This document shows, one piece after another, positions 17,890 through 26,886 of a DNA stretch of 64,000 nt. Origin of the DNA: JAAFJU01 sp043764895 (GTDB lineage Bacteria; Cyanobacteriota; Cyanobacteriia; Leptolyngbyales; Leptolyngbyaceae); the NCBI GenBank assembly GCA_043764895.1, contig JAYUJY010000142.1, forward strand, positions 5,542 to 69,541, in the 5' to 3' direction. The stretch's first letter is position 1, and each line of letters begins with the position of its first letter. Both the position numbers and the translations under genes were made by a program. The notes under the pieces are model-generated. The model saw only the letters and a program-made list of their open reading frames with translations. It was not told the origin of the DNA and did not search any database.

Positions 17890-20178
17890 CTAATACCAGC
17901 TCTTGGGTCGAACGCGATTGGCTTCATCCACGAGTCGAGTGCGATCGTCGCCGACCGACAAATGGGCCATCTCTCGAAACACCTTTTCTAAGCCTTCCCG
18001 AATTTTGGTTTCCTCTAAGCCTTGGTCTAAAATAGTGACGCCTCGATCGGGTGCGATCGCCTTCTGTTCCAGCAGCAGCAGCGTCGTGGTCAACACTTGA
18101 CTACTCAAACGACATCGATCGAGACTGTCTAGGGTCATTTTTTTGATGGTTTCTGATGCACTTTGAAGCTGTTTGATCGTGGGATTTCCCAAATGAGAAC
18201 TAGCCCATAGACGGGCAACTTCAGCTTGCGATCGCATATACAAACTCGAACTCGGCGGGACTTGCTGCAAGCTCTCCACCACGATCGATCGATCTTGTTT
18301 TAGGGCGCTGTGACAACGAGATAACCCAAAGGCGCTGGTGACATATTCAGGATTTGTTCGCCAGACCAGTTCATAAAAATCTATTGCGCGTGCTGGGTCA
18401 CCTGCCTGCTCATGAGCCAGTCCGAGAGCCAGCTTAGGAGCAAGTTCTCCGGGAAGATCGGCGTAGACTTGGTTGAAATGAACGATCGCCTCTTTGGACT
18501 GGTTTTGCGCCATACGCAGTATTCCCAAATACCAGGAGGCTCTCCAGTTCCAGGGGTCCTGGGCCTGAACCTGTCGCAAAATATCCTCGGCTTTGGCGGC
18601 CCGATCGCTGCTGATGTATTCATACGCTAGGCGCAGCTTGGCCTCGGCAGATTTTGGGATGCGCTGAACGATATCTTTGATCGTCGAAATTTGTGCATCA
18701 AGCCCCGGTAAGTTTGCGACTCCAAGGAGCATTTGCGTGGCTGAATCGGTGGGGTCGGCGATCGGAAGTGGGACTTGTTGATAAGTCGATCGCACTGGGT
18801 CTAAAGCACCGACGATTTGGGTTATCAACCGATCGCCGCCGAAGAGATGGCTCACCGCAGGGCAAGGCTTTTTAGTATCTGCCGCCACGACTTCTCGCAG
18901 AACACCTAAGAGCTGGTCGGCCATTTCTTCAGCAGACTGGAAGCGGTTGTTGGGGTTTGGGGCGGTGGCCCGCAATAGGAATCGATACAGCGACTCATGT
19001 TCGGCAAACAACGGTTCTTCCACCGCTGACGGCAAACTGTGCAAATGCTCCCGCGTAAAGCCTCGAATGCTACAGACCAGCACCGCCAACGTTCGAGCGA
19101 TCGTATACAGATCCGTGACAATGGTTGGTCCTTCAGCCGCTTCAGGAGCCGTATAGCCAACCGTTCCATAAATATCGCCATCAAGATCGTCAATGCGAAG
19201 GACACCGCCCATGTCAATGAGTTTGACATCGTTGCCTTCAACGATAATGTTATCGGTTTTGAAATCGCAGTAGACTAAGCCCTGACTATGGAGATATCCA
19301 AAGGCGGGTAAGATTCGGTGAATGTAGGCGATCGCTTCTGCGACAGGCAATACCCCTCGTTCTTTTCGCAGGGCATTCAGGGTTTTTCCACCGACGTATT
19401 CCATGACAATGAAGCCTTCACTGCCCTGATTCACAAAGTTATAAATGCCGACAATGTTTGGATGCTTAACGGCAGCGAGGAACTTCTTCTCGGCGACTGC
19501 GACCGCTGCGCTAGAGGCATCTTCGGTGTCGAGTAAGCCTTTCAAAATCACATAGCGCGAGAGTACTTGGTCAAAGCCCAAATAGACCCAACCCAATCCG
19601 CCATAGGCGATCGCCCCGCGCACTTCATATTGACCCGCAACAACATCACCGGGCTTGAGCGAGGGGGTAAAGCAGTATTTCTTACCGCATTTAGAACAGA
19701 ATCCTTTTTCACGTTTTAGAGACTGATCGCATTGGGTACAAATCCGTTTGCTTTCGGAGACGACAGGGTTCGCCATGATGGCTTGTTCTGGCTCCACCGA
19801 GGGCAAATCTGGCAGCGAAATCAACCCCGATCCCAGCAGTTTACGGGTGCTTCGACTGGTGCTAACGCGGCGGGTGGTAGACGCTCTGCCGGGAATGGTT
19901 GACGTAAAGACGCCGCTGCTTCCGCTGGCTTCGGTGACGGCGGTCGATCGTCTAGACGGCGCACTGGTTCGGCTACTACTTGGCTCGCTGCTACTCGGGT
20001 TTAAGTGTTGACTAAAACTATTGTTGACTTGACTGAGATTGCCCGTGAAATCCGAGGCATCAGAGCGAGGGGCCGCTTTAGTTTTATTGACTGCCGCCAT
20101 TCCGCAAGTATCGCAGTAGCCGTCATCAATGGTTCCGGCACATCCCGGTTGTTCGCAAGGTAGATTGGTAAGACTCAT
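17890..20178 (-). CDS. PknG-like serine/threonine kinase with zinc ribbons and TPR-like tail
   Basis: A 762-residue soluble kinase. N-terminal zinc finger at residues 7-24 (CEQPGCAG...CDTCG), a Ser-rich linker, then a second ribbon near 144-161 (CTQCDQSL...CSKCGKKYC). The kinase domain follows: glycine loop IAYGGLGWVYLG, catalytic lysine in RYVILKG, catalytic loop LVYCDFKTDN in place of HRD, and LIDMGG in place of DFG. These substitutions match Mycobacterium PknG (CDFKPDN, LIDLG), as does the order metal site, kinase, helical TPR tail and the overall length near 750. No transmembrane segment. It heads the block with PP2C, VWA, FHA and sensor genes, 159 bp downstream of the helical-protein gene. 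Confidence 0.9.
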   Translation of the reverse strand: MSLTNLPCEQPGCAGTIDDGYCDTCGMAAVNKTKAAPRSDASDFTGNLSQVNNSFSQHLNPSSSEPSSSRTSAPSRRSTAVTEASGSSGVFTSTIPGRASTTRRVSTSRSTRKLLGSGLISLPDLPSVEPEQAIMANPVVSESKRICTQCDQSLKREKGFCSKCGKKYCFTPSLKPGDVVAGQYEVRGAIAYGGLGWVYLGFDQVLSRYVILKGLLDTEDASSAAVAVAEKKFLAAVKHPNIVGIYNFVNQGSEGFIVMEYVGGKTLNALRKERGVLPVAEAIAYIHRILPAFGYLHSQGLVYCDFKTDNIIVEGNDVKLIDMGGVLRIDDLDGDIYGTVGYTAPEAAEGPTIVTDLYTIARTLAVLVCSIRGFTREHLHSLPSAVEEPLFAEHESLYRFLLRATAPNPNNRFQSAEEMADQLLGVLREVVAADTKKPCPAVSHLFGGDRLITQIVGALDPVRSTYQQVPLPIADPTDSATQMLLGVANLPGLDAQISTIKDIVQRIPKSAEAKLRLAYEYISSDRAAKAEDILRQVQAQDPWNWRASWYLGILRMAQNQSKEAIVHFNQVYADLPGELAPKLALGLAHEQAGDPARAIDFYELVWRTNPEYVTSAFGLSRCHSALKQDRSIVVESLQQVPPSSSLYMRSQAEVARLWASSHLGNPTIKQLQSASETIKKMTLDSLDRCRLSSQVLTTTLLLLEQKAIAPDRGVTILDQGLEETKIREGLEKVFREMAHLSVGDDRTRLVDEANRVRPKSWY

Positions 20179-20337
20179 AATTAACCTGGTAAGTAACCCG
20201 CGTGAAGAACCCGCTCTGAATCAGTCTCTTAGTTTCTTTAGTATCGATCGATTTGGCTGTAAATTTAGTCTAGATTTAGCCCAATCTTGCTTAATGATAT
20301 AGCTCAGTTTTAGTTCATTGTTTCAATATAAGGCTCC

Positions 20338-21579
20338 CTACACCCGTGAGTTCAATGCTTGCTCGTAGGCTTGTAACACTGTACTGGCCCGAACCAAATC
20401 CGTTGGTCGGCTATACAACATCTGCTGCACCTGCTGCTCTAGGTCCGCGAGCGGCGGCTCTTCAGCAAATCCTAAGGCTTTGGCCTTTGCCTTGAGCACA
20501 AGCAGGCGTCCTCGGAGTTCGCTGCGGTGCTGGAGTGGGGCGTTGTTGCTGGTGAGAGCGGATTGTTCATAGGCGATCGCGTGGTCGAGTTGGGCTTGCC
20601 ATTTGGTGAGGCCCACTTTGACGGGGATGACGTTGCCAAGATTGGCGGTGGTTTGTAGCTTGTTGAGCCATTGATGGAGTCCGCTTAGGTGATCTTGAGT
20701 TAAAGGTGCCTTTAATCCTGAAGGATTCAACACTTTTTCTCGCAATTCCGTAAATTTTGCAATGGATTCTGTATTTAACGTTTCTAGGTACTGAAAAGTG
20801 CTTTGGGCGGCGCGGAGAGACTGGGCCACTTGATCGCGCGTTTGAGCTAGATCGGTGATAGCAAGGACGATCGCATTGAGCGGTGCTTCGACATTGACTA
20901 GGCTTGTTTCGGCGGCGCTAATCGGGTCACGATCGATTTCAAGCTGGGCGGATTTGATTTGCGATCGGACTTGCTCAAGCTGCTTTTGTAAGCCTTCAGG
21001 CAGCGGCCCTGGATACTGCTGAGCAAGCTGATGAATTTGGGCTTCGATCGGACGAGTCTGGTCGTAGAGGACGAGAAGCTGCGGTTCAAGCTGGTTCCAA
21101 GCGGCATCCACCTGAAAAATAACCGCCGCCGCACTTTGAAACAGCTTACTCATGGTGATGAGCACACTAATGGGCGTGACCTTCTGAAAGTGGGACGCCA
21201 CCACACCCAAATCTCGACTGGCCAACGGACTGGCATCCACAGGCAGCTCAATCGATTCGGCACTTAGGAATGTGATGATTTCAGCAATTTTCTCATCGAC
21301 TTTCCCAAAGCGAGGCAGTCGATCGCGCATTTCCCTCGCCTGATCCACGGTTTGGCGCAGGAGTTCAAAGGATTGAAACAATCGATCGAGGTCAGACATG
21401 GCCCCGGCCACTAGGGTCTGAGTTTTCCCTGTAAGCCGAGCTTGGGGCATTCCGCTGGTTCCGGCGAGACGCTGATAGGTGGGGAGGTTATCAAGATCGT
21501 AGAGATTTTGGCTTATGGCAGCGAGTTTTTGCTGCCAGTCCTTGAGAAGTTCATCGAGTTGTGCTGAAGTAATAGCCAT
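20338..21579 (-). CDS. Helical coiled-coil protein upstream of the kinase gene
   Basis: A 413-residue protein predicted almost wholly helical, rich in Gln, Leu and Ala with heptad-like spacing (for example QREMRDRL-type and LQKQLEQVRSQIKSAQLEID segments). No signal peptide, membrane segment or catalytic motif is seen. It is the first gene on the minus strand of the phospho-signalling block, about 160 bp upstream of the PknG-like kinase. A scaffold or substrate role in that block is an inference from position. I do not recognise the family. Confidence 0.65.
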   Translation of the reverse strand: MAITSAQLDELLKDWQQKLAAISQNLYDLDNLPTYQRLAGTSGMPQARLTGKTQTLVAGAMSDLDRLFQSFELLRQTVDQAREMRDRLPRFGKVDEKIAEIITFLSAESIELPVDASPLASRDLGVVASHFQKVTPISVLITMSKLFQSAAAVIFQVDAAWNQLEPQLLVLYDQTRPIEAQIHQLAQQYPGPLPEGLQKQLEQVRSQIKSAQLEIDRDPISAAETSLVNVEAPLNAIVLAITDLAQTRDQVAQSLRAAQSTFQYLETLNTESIAKFTELREKVLNPSGLKAPLTQDHLSGLHQWLNKLQTTANLGNVIPVKVGLTKWQAQLDHAIAYEQSALTSNNAPLQHRSELRGRLLVLKAKAKALGFAEEPPLADLEQQVQQMLYSRPTDLVRASTVLQAYEQALNSRV

Positions 21580-21742
21580 ACGAAAAATCCTGAGATCTAT
21601 CTATGATTCACTCAGGATCCTATAAATTACGCACAAAATTAGTTCAATCTGAAAATTAACTGAATTTTCCTGACCCAAAAGTGGCCTGAGGTGAGTTTTA
21701 GCAAACACTGCGATCGCCAACCTCAAATCGATCGATCGTAAT

Positions 21743-21925
21743 CCAGTGGTCTGCGGCTCAAATAATCCAGCGATTCAATTCCTTCTCGTTGGGTTTGGGG
21801 CACGGCGAGCCATGCCCCTACACATCTATCTTTCAAGAGACTGTAGGGGCATGGCCATGCCGTGCCCCAAACCTAACGGGTTTTAAGACAGGTCTTAATT
21901 TACGCATTTACGCCGCGCAAGCTAG
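21743..21925. repeat. Palindromic MITE-like element, copy 2 (degenerate ends)
   Basis: Core palindrome at 21788-21877 (GTTGGGTTTGGGGCACGG... and the complementary ...CCGTGCCCCAAACCTAAC) with the GCCCCTAC/GTAGGGGC stem. The left flank resembles the family's terminal repeat (19 of 26 positions by eye). The right flank ends CATTTACGCCGC...CTAG, matching the right terminal repeat. The terminal CTAG at 21922-21925 contains the stop codon of the porin gene on the minus strand. Between 21580 and 21742 I see no gene. Confidence 0.8.
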
Positions 21926-23496
21926 AACGTAAACGTCGTCCGAACGGTCCCAATTATCACCGCTGAATTACTACTGTTGTGATCTGGAGCCGTGAGCCAA
22001 ATCAGTCCCGGTGTAATCGAGATGTTGTCATTGAGTTTGTGCTGATAAAACCCTTCAACGTGAATGGAGGTATTAGCATCGCGGAGTAATCCACCCGTTG
22101 CACTCGTGACCTTAGGTTCCATTCCAACGATCAAACCTGCCAAGTTTCCTTTTTTACCCAGATCGGGGAATGCCAAGCCGATCGTCCAGGTCCAAATATC
22201 AAGGTCGCCTGTCCCAATAACATTGGTTTTGATGTAGCCTGCGTTGCCATTAATTACAATGTTAGGGTTTAGCTGGAAAGAGGCTCCCAAGCCAAAGGAG
22301 TTGCTGCTGGTATTTCCAGTTGGATTTGCGAGGACGCTTCCCGTTGGGCTTCCTGCACTCTCAAACGTGGTGTTGTAAGAATTCAGGTAGGTCGCGCCAA
22401 TTTTGAATTTTTCGCTAGGCTTGAAGGTCACTTGGCCAATCAGCCCGTAAGAGCCATTGAACAAACCATTGCCGGGAGTGGGATCGTTTGCGCTTCCAGC
22501 GAGGTAGCCTGCGCTTACTTCGAGCTTTTCACCAAAGGCGTGCTTGATGCCAATTCCAGTTCCGCCCATCAGATAGTAAATAGGATTGCGGGTTCCGAAG
22601 TGGGTCAGTGCGCCGCTTCCGCCATCTCCATCGAGGTAGGGATTTAAGGTATCTACGAAGTCGTCCGCCGCGCCCGCATTGGCTTCGATCGTAATCGTTG
22701 TGTTCTTACCTAAAGGAAATTGATAGAGCAAGGCATCAACAGTCGCCTTACCACCCGAATCTGCGGCCATTCGCAGCGAGCCTTCAGGAATGCCAGTGGC
22801 ACTATTAGTAAAGCCAGAATTTCCAGCTTGAATTCGGGTCCGGAGCAGATCTTCGCCCGTAAAGCTAGTGTCTAAGTTCAACCGCGCTCGGTATCCAAAA
22901 ACGGTGTTGCGGCTTACATCTGCGCCATCAATTCGCCCCGTCGCAACGCCTGCAAGGCCCATGACGACTTCGCCATTCAGTTTGGTCGTCGTCGAAAACT
23001 GCTGCTTCTCTAGCCTCACCACTTTCGATTCCAACCCATCCACACGACCGCGCATTGTAGACAATTCTGCGGCAAACTGCTCTTGCAATTTACGGAGGGC
23101 TGCAAGGTCTTCTTTTTTCACGGCATCGGCGGTGGAAGCGGCGATCAAATCGTTGACTCGATCCATGCAAGCATTCAACCCGGCAGCAAACTCGTAGCGG
23201 GTCATGGCCCGGTTGCCTCGATAGGTTTTGTCTGGATAACCTGCGATACAGCCGTAGCGCTCAACCAGCGACTGCAACGCTTGAAACGCCCAGTCGGTCG
23301 GCTTTACATCACTGAGTTGGGACACTGACGTCACTTGAGCAAACGCAGGCGACGACCCGGCTGTTTCAACGTCTACGGCGACATCCACCGACTGAGCAAC
23401 AGCAAACGGGCTAACGCTCAACACTAAGGCGATCGGACTGAGGGCGATAGCAGACTGGCTCAACACAGCAAAACACGATTTCTTGAATGACAGCAT
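21922..23496 (-). CDS. SLH/OprB-type iron uptake porin
   Basis: An outer-membrane porin of about 524 residues. Start chosen at 23496 because AAAGAG stands just ahead and the signal peptide begins cleanly (MLSFKKSCFAVLSQSAIALS); the frame is open to 23520. An SLH domain follows (KPTDWAFQALQSLVERYGC to MTRYEFAAGLNACMDRVND). A short coiled coil with LRKLQEQFAAELSTM comes next, then an OprB-like beta barrel ending in an aromatic strand (TVRTTFTF). The family is the cyanobacterial iron-uptake porin. A strong Fur box lies just upstream, and the iron genes are divergent from it. Confidence 0.9.
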   Translation of the reverse strand: MLSFKKSCFAVLSQSAIALSPIALVLSVSPFAVAQSVDVAVDVETAGSSPAFAQVTSVSQLSDVKPTDWAFQALQSLVERYGCIAGYPDKTYRGNRAMTRYEFAAGLNACMDRVNDLIAASTADAVKKEDLAALRKLQEQFAAELSTMRGRVDGLESKVVRLEKQQFSTTTKLNGEVVMGLAGVATGRIDGADVSRNTVFGYRARLNLDTSFTGEDLLRTRIQAGNSGFTNSATGIPEGSLRMAADSGGKATVDALLYQFPLGKNTTITIEANAGAADDFVDTLNPYLDGDGGSGALTHFGTRNPIYYLMGGTGIGIKHAFGEKLEVSAGYLAGSANDPTPGNGLFNGSYGLIGQVTFKPSEKFKIGATYLNSYNTTFESAGSPTGSVLANPTGNTSSNSFGLGASFQLNPNIVINGNAGYIKTNVIGTGDLDIWTWTIGLAFPDLGKKGNLAGLIVGMEPKVTSATGGLLRDANTSIHVEGFYQHKLNDNISITPGLIWLTAPDHNSSNSAVIIGTVRTTFTF

Positions 23497-23521
23497 AGTC
23501 TCTTTACACGCACACAACATT

Positions 23522-23540
23522 GATAATGATACTCAATCTC
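23522..23540. promoter_or_regulatory. Predicted Fur box
   Basis: GATAATGATACTCAATCTC matches 16 of 19 positions of the classical Fur consensus. It lies 26 bp upstream of the chosen porin start and about 107 bp upstream of the divergent multicopper oxidase gene, so one site could repress both directions when iron is plentiful. Confidence 0.7.
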
Positions 23541-23646
23541 AGACTCAATAGCGATCGAAACCTTTAGATTTGGATTCTATTAACTTTAATTCTCAATAAC
23601 GTATCATAGATATCATCCCGACTCAATCACGTTAATCTTCTCCATA

Positions 23647-24648
23647 ATGTTCAATCCTCAATCAGCGACCCGACGACAACTCTTGAGAGCAAGTCTCATC
23701 CTCGGAGCTGGGACCGCAGCTAGTGCGCTTGCCTTTCCGCTGCTGACGGGCCAATCTCGATCGGCTACAACGCGCATCCAGCAGGGAAAGGTGGCGTCGT
23801 CTTTGTTCCCAGTAGACGCCAAAGGCTTTACCCCGATGACGGCAGTTCGCGAGTTTGATTATGGAACGGTGACTCAGGAAAACGGTCGGACGGTGCGCGA
23901 GTTTCGGGTGGAAGCCAAAAGCGGCGAAATCCAACTCAACGAAGTGACGAAATTCATTACCTGGAATCTCAACGATCGAATTCCAGGTCCCACGTTTCGG
24001 GCCACTGAGGGCGATCGGATTCGGGTCGTGTTTCAGAATAAGGCAGGTCACGCTCACTCCATGCACTTTCACGGCGTGCATCCATCAGAAATGGACGGCA
24101 TCAAGCCCATTCGCAATGGCCAAGTTTTCATTTATGAATTTGATGCAGAGCCTTACGGGGTCCAGCTTTACCATTGTCATGTTGCACCCGTTGCGCGTCA
24201 CATTGGCAAAGGTCTCTACGGCATGTTCATCATCGATCCGAAGGAGGCGCGATCGCCTGCCGACGAAATTGTGCTGATCATGGCGGGGTACGACACTAAC
24301 AATGACCAGAAAAATGAGCTGTATGCCTTCAACGGCGTTCCGCATTATTTTATGCATCACCCCATTCCGATTCAGCAAAATAGGCTTGTTCGGCTCTATA
24401 TTCTGAATCTAATCGAGTACGATATTGCCGCCAGCTTTCATCTCCATGCCAATATGTTCGGCGTCAACGCGACAGGAGCCAGCATGACCACCAGCACCCA
24501 AACTGACGTCATCACCATGGGTACCGCCGAGCGACACATCCTAGAGTTCACGTATCGCCACACCGGAAAATTCATGTTCCATCCGCACCAAGACTTCATG
24601 GCCGAAGCCGGATGCATGGGATTTTTTGACGTGAAGCCGATCGCTTAA
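23647..24648 (+). CDS. Two-domain multicopper oxidase of the iron island
   Basis: A 333-residue exported cupredoxin-type oxidase. A twin-arginine signal (TRRQLLRAS) begins the protein, as expected for a cofactor-loaded periplasmic enzyme. Copper motifs are HSMHFHG, YHCHVAPVARHIGKGLYGMF, FHLHANMF and FHPHQDFMAEAGCMGF. Together they give type 1 and type 2/3 ligands in a two-domain arrangement rather than the three domains of laccase or CueO. First gene of a same-strand series with an HhH lipoprotein and FTR1 permease. By analogy with Fet3-Ftr1 it may oxidise Fe(II) for uptake; ferroxidase activity is inferred. Confidence 0.88.
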   Translation: MFNPQSATRRQLLRASLILGAGTAASALAFPLLTGQSRSATTRIQQGKVASSLFPVDAKGFTPMTAVREFDYGTVTQENGRTVREFRVEAKSGEIQLNEVTKFITWNLNDRIPGPTFRATEGDRIRVVFQNKAGHAHSMHFHGVHPSEMDGIKPIRNGQVFIYEFDAEPYGVQLYHCHVAPVARHIGKGLYGMFIIDPKEARSPADEIVLIMAGYDTNNDQKNELYAFNGVPHYFMHHPIPIQQNRLVRLYILNLIEYDIAASFHLHANMFGVNATGASMTTSTQTDVITMGTAERHILEFTYRHTGKFMFHPHQDFMAEAGCMGFFDVKPIA

Positions 24649-24801
24649 AGCTGTTGCTAACTGAGTAAGATTTTCAATAAGCTTGACAATCTGTCGTATA
24701 TGGCCTCAAAATACAAGTTGCTAGTTGAAATAAAGTCTCAACAGTATTCATGACTTACTCTCCTTTTTCCGTACTTTGACGTCACTACAGGTTTTTTCAA
24801 C

Positions 24802-25818
24802 ATGGGCTTCTCTCGGCAAGTATTAAAGACCACCGAACTCTTCGCAGCATCGCTGTGTCTCAGTGTTTTGGTAAGCTGTGGTGGCACTCAAACCCAGGCT
24901 CCGACGACGCTAAGCCCAAGTACGGTCAGTGGTGAACCTGCTGCGCAACGTGCTGGAATGTCCCATGGTAAGAAAATCAATATCAACAATGCGATTCTGT
25001 CCGAACTCGATAAGCTAGAGGCAAAACTGGGCGTCCCTGCGCTCTCGAACAAAATTCAGTCGAGTCGTCCCTACGTGAAGCCGGAAGAACTCGTTTCCAA
25101 AAAGGTGATTACGCAAGCCCAGTTTGATCAAGTCAAGGATATGGTGACGATCGAAGAAATCGTCCTGACTGGAGAAGCCAAAGATCTTGACTACATGGTG
25201 AAGCTCGGACTGATGAAAGGCCACATGATGGTTGCTCGTGAACTGCTGGATTTGAAAAAGCCTGACCAAGCAGAACCTCATATTGGGCACCCCGTTGAAG
25301 AAATCTATGCGGATGTGGAAGAGCAGTTAAAAGAACGCAACGTTAAAGAATTTAAGTCGGTACTGTCTACGCTTCAGGCCATGGTGAAGGCGGGCGCAAA
25401 AGACCCGGTAAAAACAGACGCTCAATTCAAATTGGCGCTGGATGCGATCGATGGTGCGATCTCGGTGCTGCCAGAAAAACAACGCAAGGATGAAAAGTTT
25501 GTGTTGCAGGTCATTGTTGGACTACTCGATACTGCAAGTTCAGAATATGGCGCAGCGATCGCGGATGGCAAAATCAAAGAAGCCATTGAGTATCAAGACT
25601 CTCGCGGATTTGTGATGTATTCGCAGGAGCTGTACAAAGCTGTTGCCCCTCAGGTCACGGCAAAATCAGCCGAAACTGATAAGAAGATTTCAACGGCGTT
25701 GAGCGAAGTTGCTTTAGCATGGCCTTCTGCAATTCCGCCTGCGGCTCCCGCAAAATCAGTTGAGACTGTCACAAAATTGATTAAGTCAATTGAAGCGATC
25801 GCTCAAAAGAGTATGTAG
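24802..25818 (+). CDS. HhH-containing lipoprotein between ferroxidase-like and FTR1 genes
   Basis: A 338-residue lipoprotein (signal peptide ending LVSC-GG). After a low-complexity linker comes a ComEA-like helix-hairpin-helix region (KININNAILSELDKLEAKLG to ITQAQFDQVKDM). The remainder is helical with His/Met/Glu clusters (GLMKGHMMVARELL, then EPHIGHPVEEIYADVEEQL). The HxxHPxxE arrangement recalls metal-binding helical periplasmic proteins such as EfeO/imelysin, but I cannot claim membership. Its place between the oxidase and FTR1 suggests it hands iron to the permease. Confidence 0.72.
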   Translation: MGFSRQVLKTTELFAASLCLSVLVSCGGTQTQAPTTLSPSTVSGEPAAQRAGMSHGKKININNAILSELDKLEAKLGVPALSNKIQSSRPYVKPEELVSKKVITQAQFDQVKDMVTIEEIVLTGEAKDLDYMVKLGLMKGHMMVARELLDLKKPDQAEPHIGHPVEEIYADVEEQLKERNVKEFKSVLSTLQAMVKAGAKDPVKTDAQFKLALDAIDGAISVLPEKQRKDEKFVLQVIVGLLDTASSEYGAAIADGKIKEAIEYQDSRGFVMYSQELYKAVAPQVTAKSAETDKKISTALSEVALAWPSAIPPAAPAKSVETVTKLIKSIEAIAQKSM

Positions 25819-25911
25819 TTATAGTCCCTGGCAATTCGGTCCCCTAACTCCCGATTCTTGGGGACATGAGTTTTTTAGTTCTTCTCAATCTTTACGTTCA
25901 CGGATATTCAC

Positions 25912-26877
25912 ATGGATTTCAGTTCAGCGCTTCCCACTTTTATTATCACCTTGCGCGAAGGTGTCGAAGCCGCGTTAGTGGTCGGTATTGTGCTGGCCTA
26001 TCTCAAGAAAGCAGGCAAATCTTACCTGTCTCCTTGGGTCTACAGCGGGATTGGTGTGGGGCTTGCGGCCAGTGCGGCGATCGGGGTAACGCTTAGTCAA
26101 TTCATCCAAACCCTCGGGAGCAGCAGTGAGAAGTACGGCCCGGTGTTTGAACCGCTGCTGGAAGGGTGCTTTGGATTACTTGCGATCGTGCTATTAAGTT
26201 GGATGCTGATTTGGATGACGCAAAATGCTAAGACATTGAAGTCTAGCGTTGAAGGGTCGATTGGATCGGCGCTTGATCAAGCTAAAGCAGGCTGGGGAAT
26301 CTTTGGACTCATCTTTTTTGCGGTGATTCGAGAAGGCTTTGAAACCGTCTTGTTTATTGCCGCAAAGTTTGAGCAGGGAGTGGTTCCAGCAATCGGGGCG
26401 CTGTTTGGGATTCTGTGTGCTAGTGCGATCGGCGTTGCATTTTTCAAATTAGGATTGAGGTTGAATATTCGTAAATTCTTTCTGATCATGGGAGTCTTCC
26501 TGATCCTAATCGTCTCTGGACTGGTCGTAACGTCTCTGGCACATTTCGATACCGCGATTAATATTGTTGCAGGACTCGATCGTAAATCAGCGGCGCTTTG
26601 CTTTTTCCAAGAAGGCTTTGCACGCCCTGAAAACAAATCCTGTGTTCTAGGTGGACTAGTATGGAACTTCTCTAAAGTGATGCCAGAGAGTCAGTTCCCC
26701 GGCATTGTCTTTAGTACGCTGTTTGGGTATACTCAGAAGCTTTTTGTGGTTCAAGCGGTAGCCTATGTGGTTTTCTTAGGAACGATCGGCACAATCTATA
26801 TCCGCAGCCTAAATCCTAGAAAACTTTCTTCGCGGAAGTCGGCAACGCTAGAAGCGGCCTCCAACGTAGATTCGTAA
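25912..26877 (+). CDS. FTR1-family iron permease
   Basis: A 321-residue inner-membrane iron permease of the Ftr1/EfeU family. Seven or so hydrophobic helices are visible. Both iron-binding REGxE motifs are intact: LREGVEAALVVGIVLAY near residue 12 and VIREGFETVLFIAAKFEQG near 138. Uptake by this family is normally coupled to iron oxidation, which fits the multicopper oxidase two genes upstream. The stop is followed nine bases later by a complete MITE-like element whose hairpin may end the transcript. Confidence 0.93.
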   Translation: MDFSSALPTFIITLREGVEAALVVGIVLAYLKKAGKSYLSPWVYSGIGVGLAASAAIGVTLSQFIQTLGSSSEKYGPVFEPLLEGCFGLLAIVLLSWMLIWMTQNAKTLKSSVEGSIGSALDQAKAGWGIFGLIFFAVIREGFETVLFIAAKFEQGVVPAIGALFGILCASAIGVAFFKLGLRLNIRKFFLIMGVFLILIVSGLVVTSLAHFDTAINIVAGLDRKSAALCFFQEGFARPENKSCVLGGLVWNFSKVMPESQFPGIVFSTLFGYTQKLFVVQAVAYVVFLGTIGTIYIRSLNPRKLSSRKSATLEAASNVDS

Positions 26878-26886
26878 CTTAGAAAA

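Noticed and set aside
13061..21579. Type VI secretion phosphorylation module
   Set aside because: Kinase, PP2C and FHA genes are reminiscent of PpkA/PppA/Fha, but no Tss structural gene is present and the kinase is PknG-like and soluble.
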